A stretch of 64,000 nucleotides of DNA, from the NCBI RefSeq assembly GCF_900107275.1, contig NZ_FNPI01000008.1, positions 141,025 through 205,024 on the forward strand, in the 5' to 3' direction. This DNA is from Evansella caseinilytica (GTDB taxonomy: Bacteria; Bacillota; Bacilli; Bacillales; Salisediminibacteriaceae). Each line of letters begins with the position of its first letter. Position 1 is the stretch's first letter. Of this stretch, positions 63,731 to 64,000 are shown piece after piece. Below the pieces are notes generated by a model. The model was not told where the DNA came from. It saw only the letters and a list, made by a program, of their open reading frames with translations, and ran no database searches. A program made the position numbers and the translations under genes.

Positions 63731-64000
63731 ATGTTACGTCCAATAAGAGAAAAGCAAGTTGAACTTGAGATGGTTTCTATCGATCAGTTAGTGCCCGACG
63801 ATCATTTACTACGAAAAATTGAAACGACGATTGACTTTTCATTTATTTATGAAAAAGTGAAACCTTACTATAGTGAGGACAACGGACGTCCTCCTATTGA
63901 TCCTGTTATGTTATTAAAAATGATGTTTATTGGATACGTATATGGTATCCGATCAGAAAGACAGCTTGAAAAAGATATTCAAACCAACGTTGCTTATCGT
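63731..64000 (+). CDS. IS1182-family transposase, 3' truncated by window edge
   Basis: The first 90 codons are present: MLRPIREKQVELEMVSIDQL, then VPDDHLLRKIETTIDFSFIYEKV, GRPPIDPVMLLKMMFIGYVYGIRSERQLEKDIQTN. This is the conserved N-terminus of IS1182-type DDE transposases (DUF772 region). ATG follows AGGTGATCGA. The catalytic core and the right end lie outside the window, so intactness is unknown. Confidence 0.85.
   Translation, partial: MLRPIREKQVELEMVSIDQLVPDDHLLRKIETTIDFSFIYEKVKPYYSEDNGRPPIDPVMLLKMMFIGYVYGIRSERQLEKDIQTNVAYR

Overview
The window is a chromosomal stretch from a low-to-moderate GC Gram-positive bacterium, almost certainly a Bacillaceae member. The evidence is strong AGGAGG-type ribosome binding sites with frequent TTG/GTG starts, a LicT/RAT/cre-controlled beta-glucoside regulon, a PerR-type box before ahpCF, PhoP-like boxes before alkaline phosphatase, a Bce-type bacitracin module and lipoproteins with Gram-positive lipoboxes. 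A NaChBac-type sodium channel and paired sodium-coupled or anion transporters fit an alkaliphilic or halotolerant Bacillus relative, but the species cannot be named from this sequence. There are no rRNA or tRNA genes, no CRISPR array and no prophage.

Layout. 0-4 kb: 3' end of a BceS-like kinase, then a BceAB-type ABC transporter behind a BceR-like operator. 4-5.5 kb: autoregulated PadR operon with a HAAS-domain protein and a protein built from repeats of one 2-TM unit. 5.8-11.5 kb (minus): phnD-phnC-phnE-phnE phosphonate/phosphite uptake and an alkaline phosphatase with no signal peptide. 11.7-16.7 kb (minus): small membrane protein, DUF4212, sodium:solute symporter, CBS/DUF294 protein and DnaQ-like exonuclease. 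17-22.7 kb (minus): bglH, licT and bglP, each preceded by a RAT/terminator. 23-31.6 kb: small membrane genes, the first holin-like type I toxin locus, a UbiD-family decarboxylase, a CzrA-like ArsR and a Cd/Zn P-type ATPase. 31.7-35.9 kb: RelE/ParE toxin with a nonsense-mutated antitoxin, NAD(P)H oxidoreductase/MarR divergon, and a hydrolase. 36-44 kb: HssRS-like two-component system, YjdM, SulP/ArsR, NaChBac and SelO. 44-50.4 kb: a cluster of beta-helix lipoprotein (DUF4353), two-component system, VTC-domain protein and DUF4956 protein. 50.5-57.2 kb: MerR/MATE, PadR/MFS, second type I toxin, hydrolase/TetR. 57.6-64 kb: YibE/F pair, ahpCF, third type I toxin, a small membrane protein, and an IS1182-like transposase running off the end.

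The most unusual layer is between the genes. At least three families of dispersed, structured repeats fill the intergenic DNA. Family A has six copies. Family B has seven copies plus five solitary terminal hairpins, occurs in three sizes, and its stems differ between copies while pairing is kept. Family C has two copies, each just upstream of a response-regulator gene. Three holin-like toxin genes each face a convergent candidate antisense RNA with the same layout: a 5' hairpin with a CTGNAA loop and a terminator overlapping the toxin's 3' end.

Starts were moved from the longest open frame to the codon with the best ribosome binding site wherever the sequence supported it. All functional calls come from motif recognition by eye; no database search was run.
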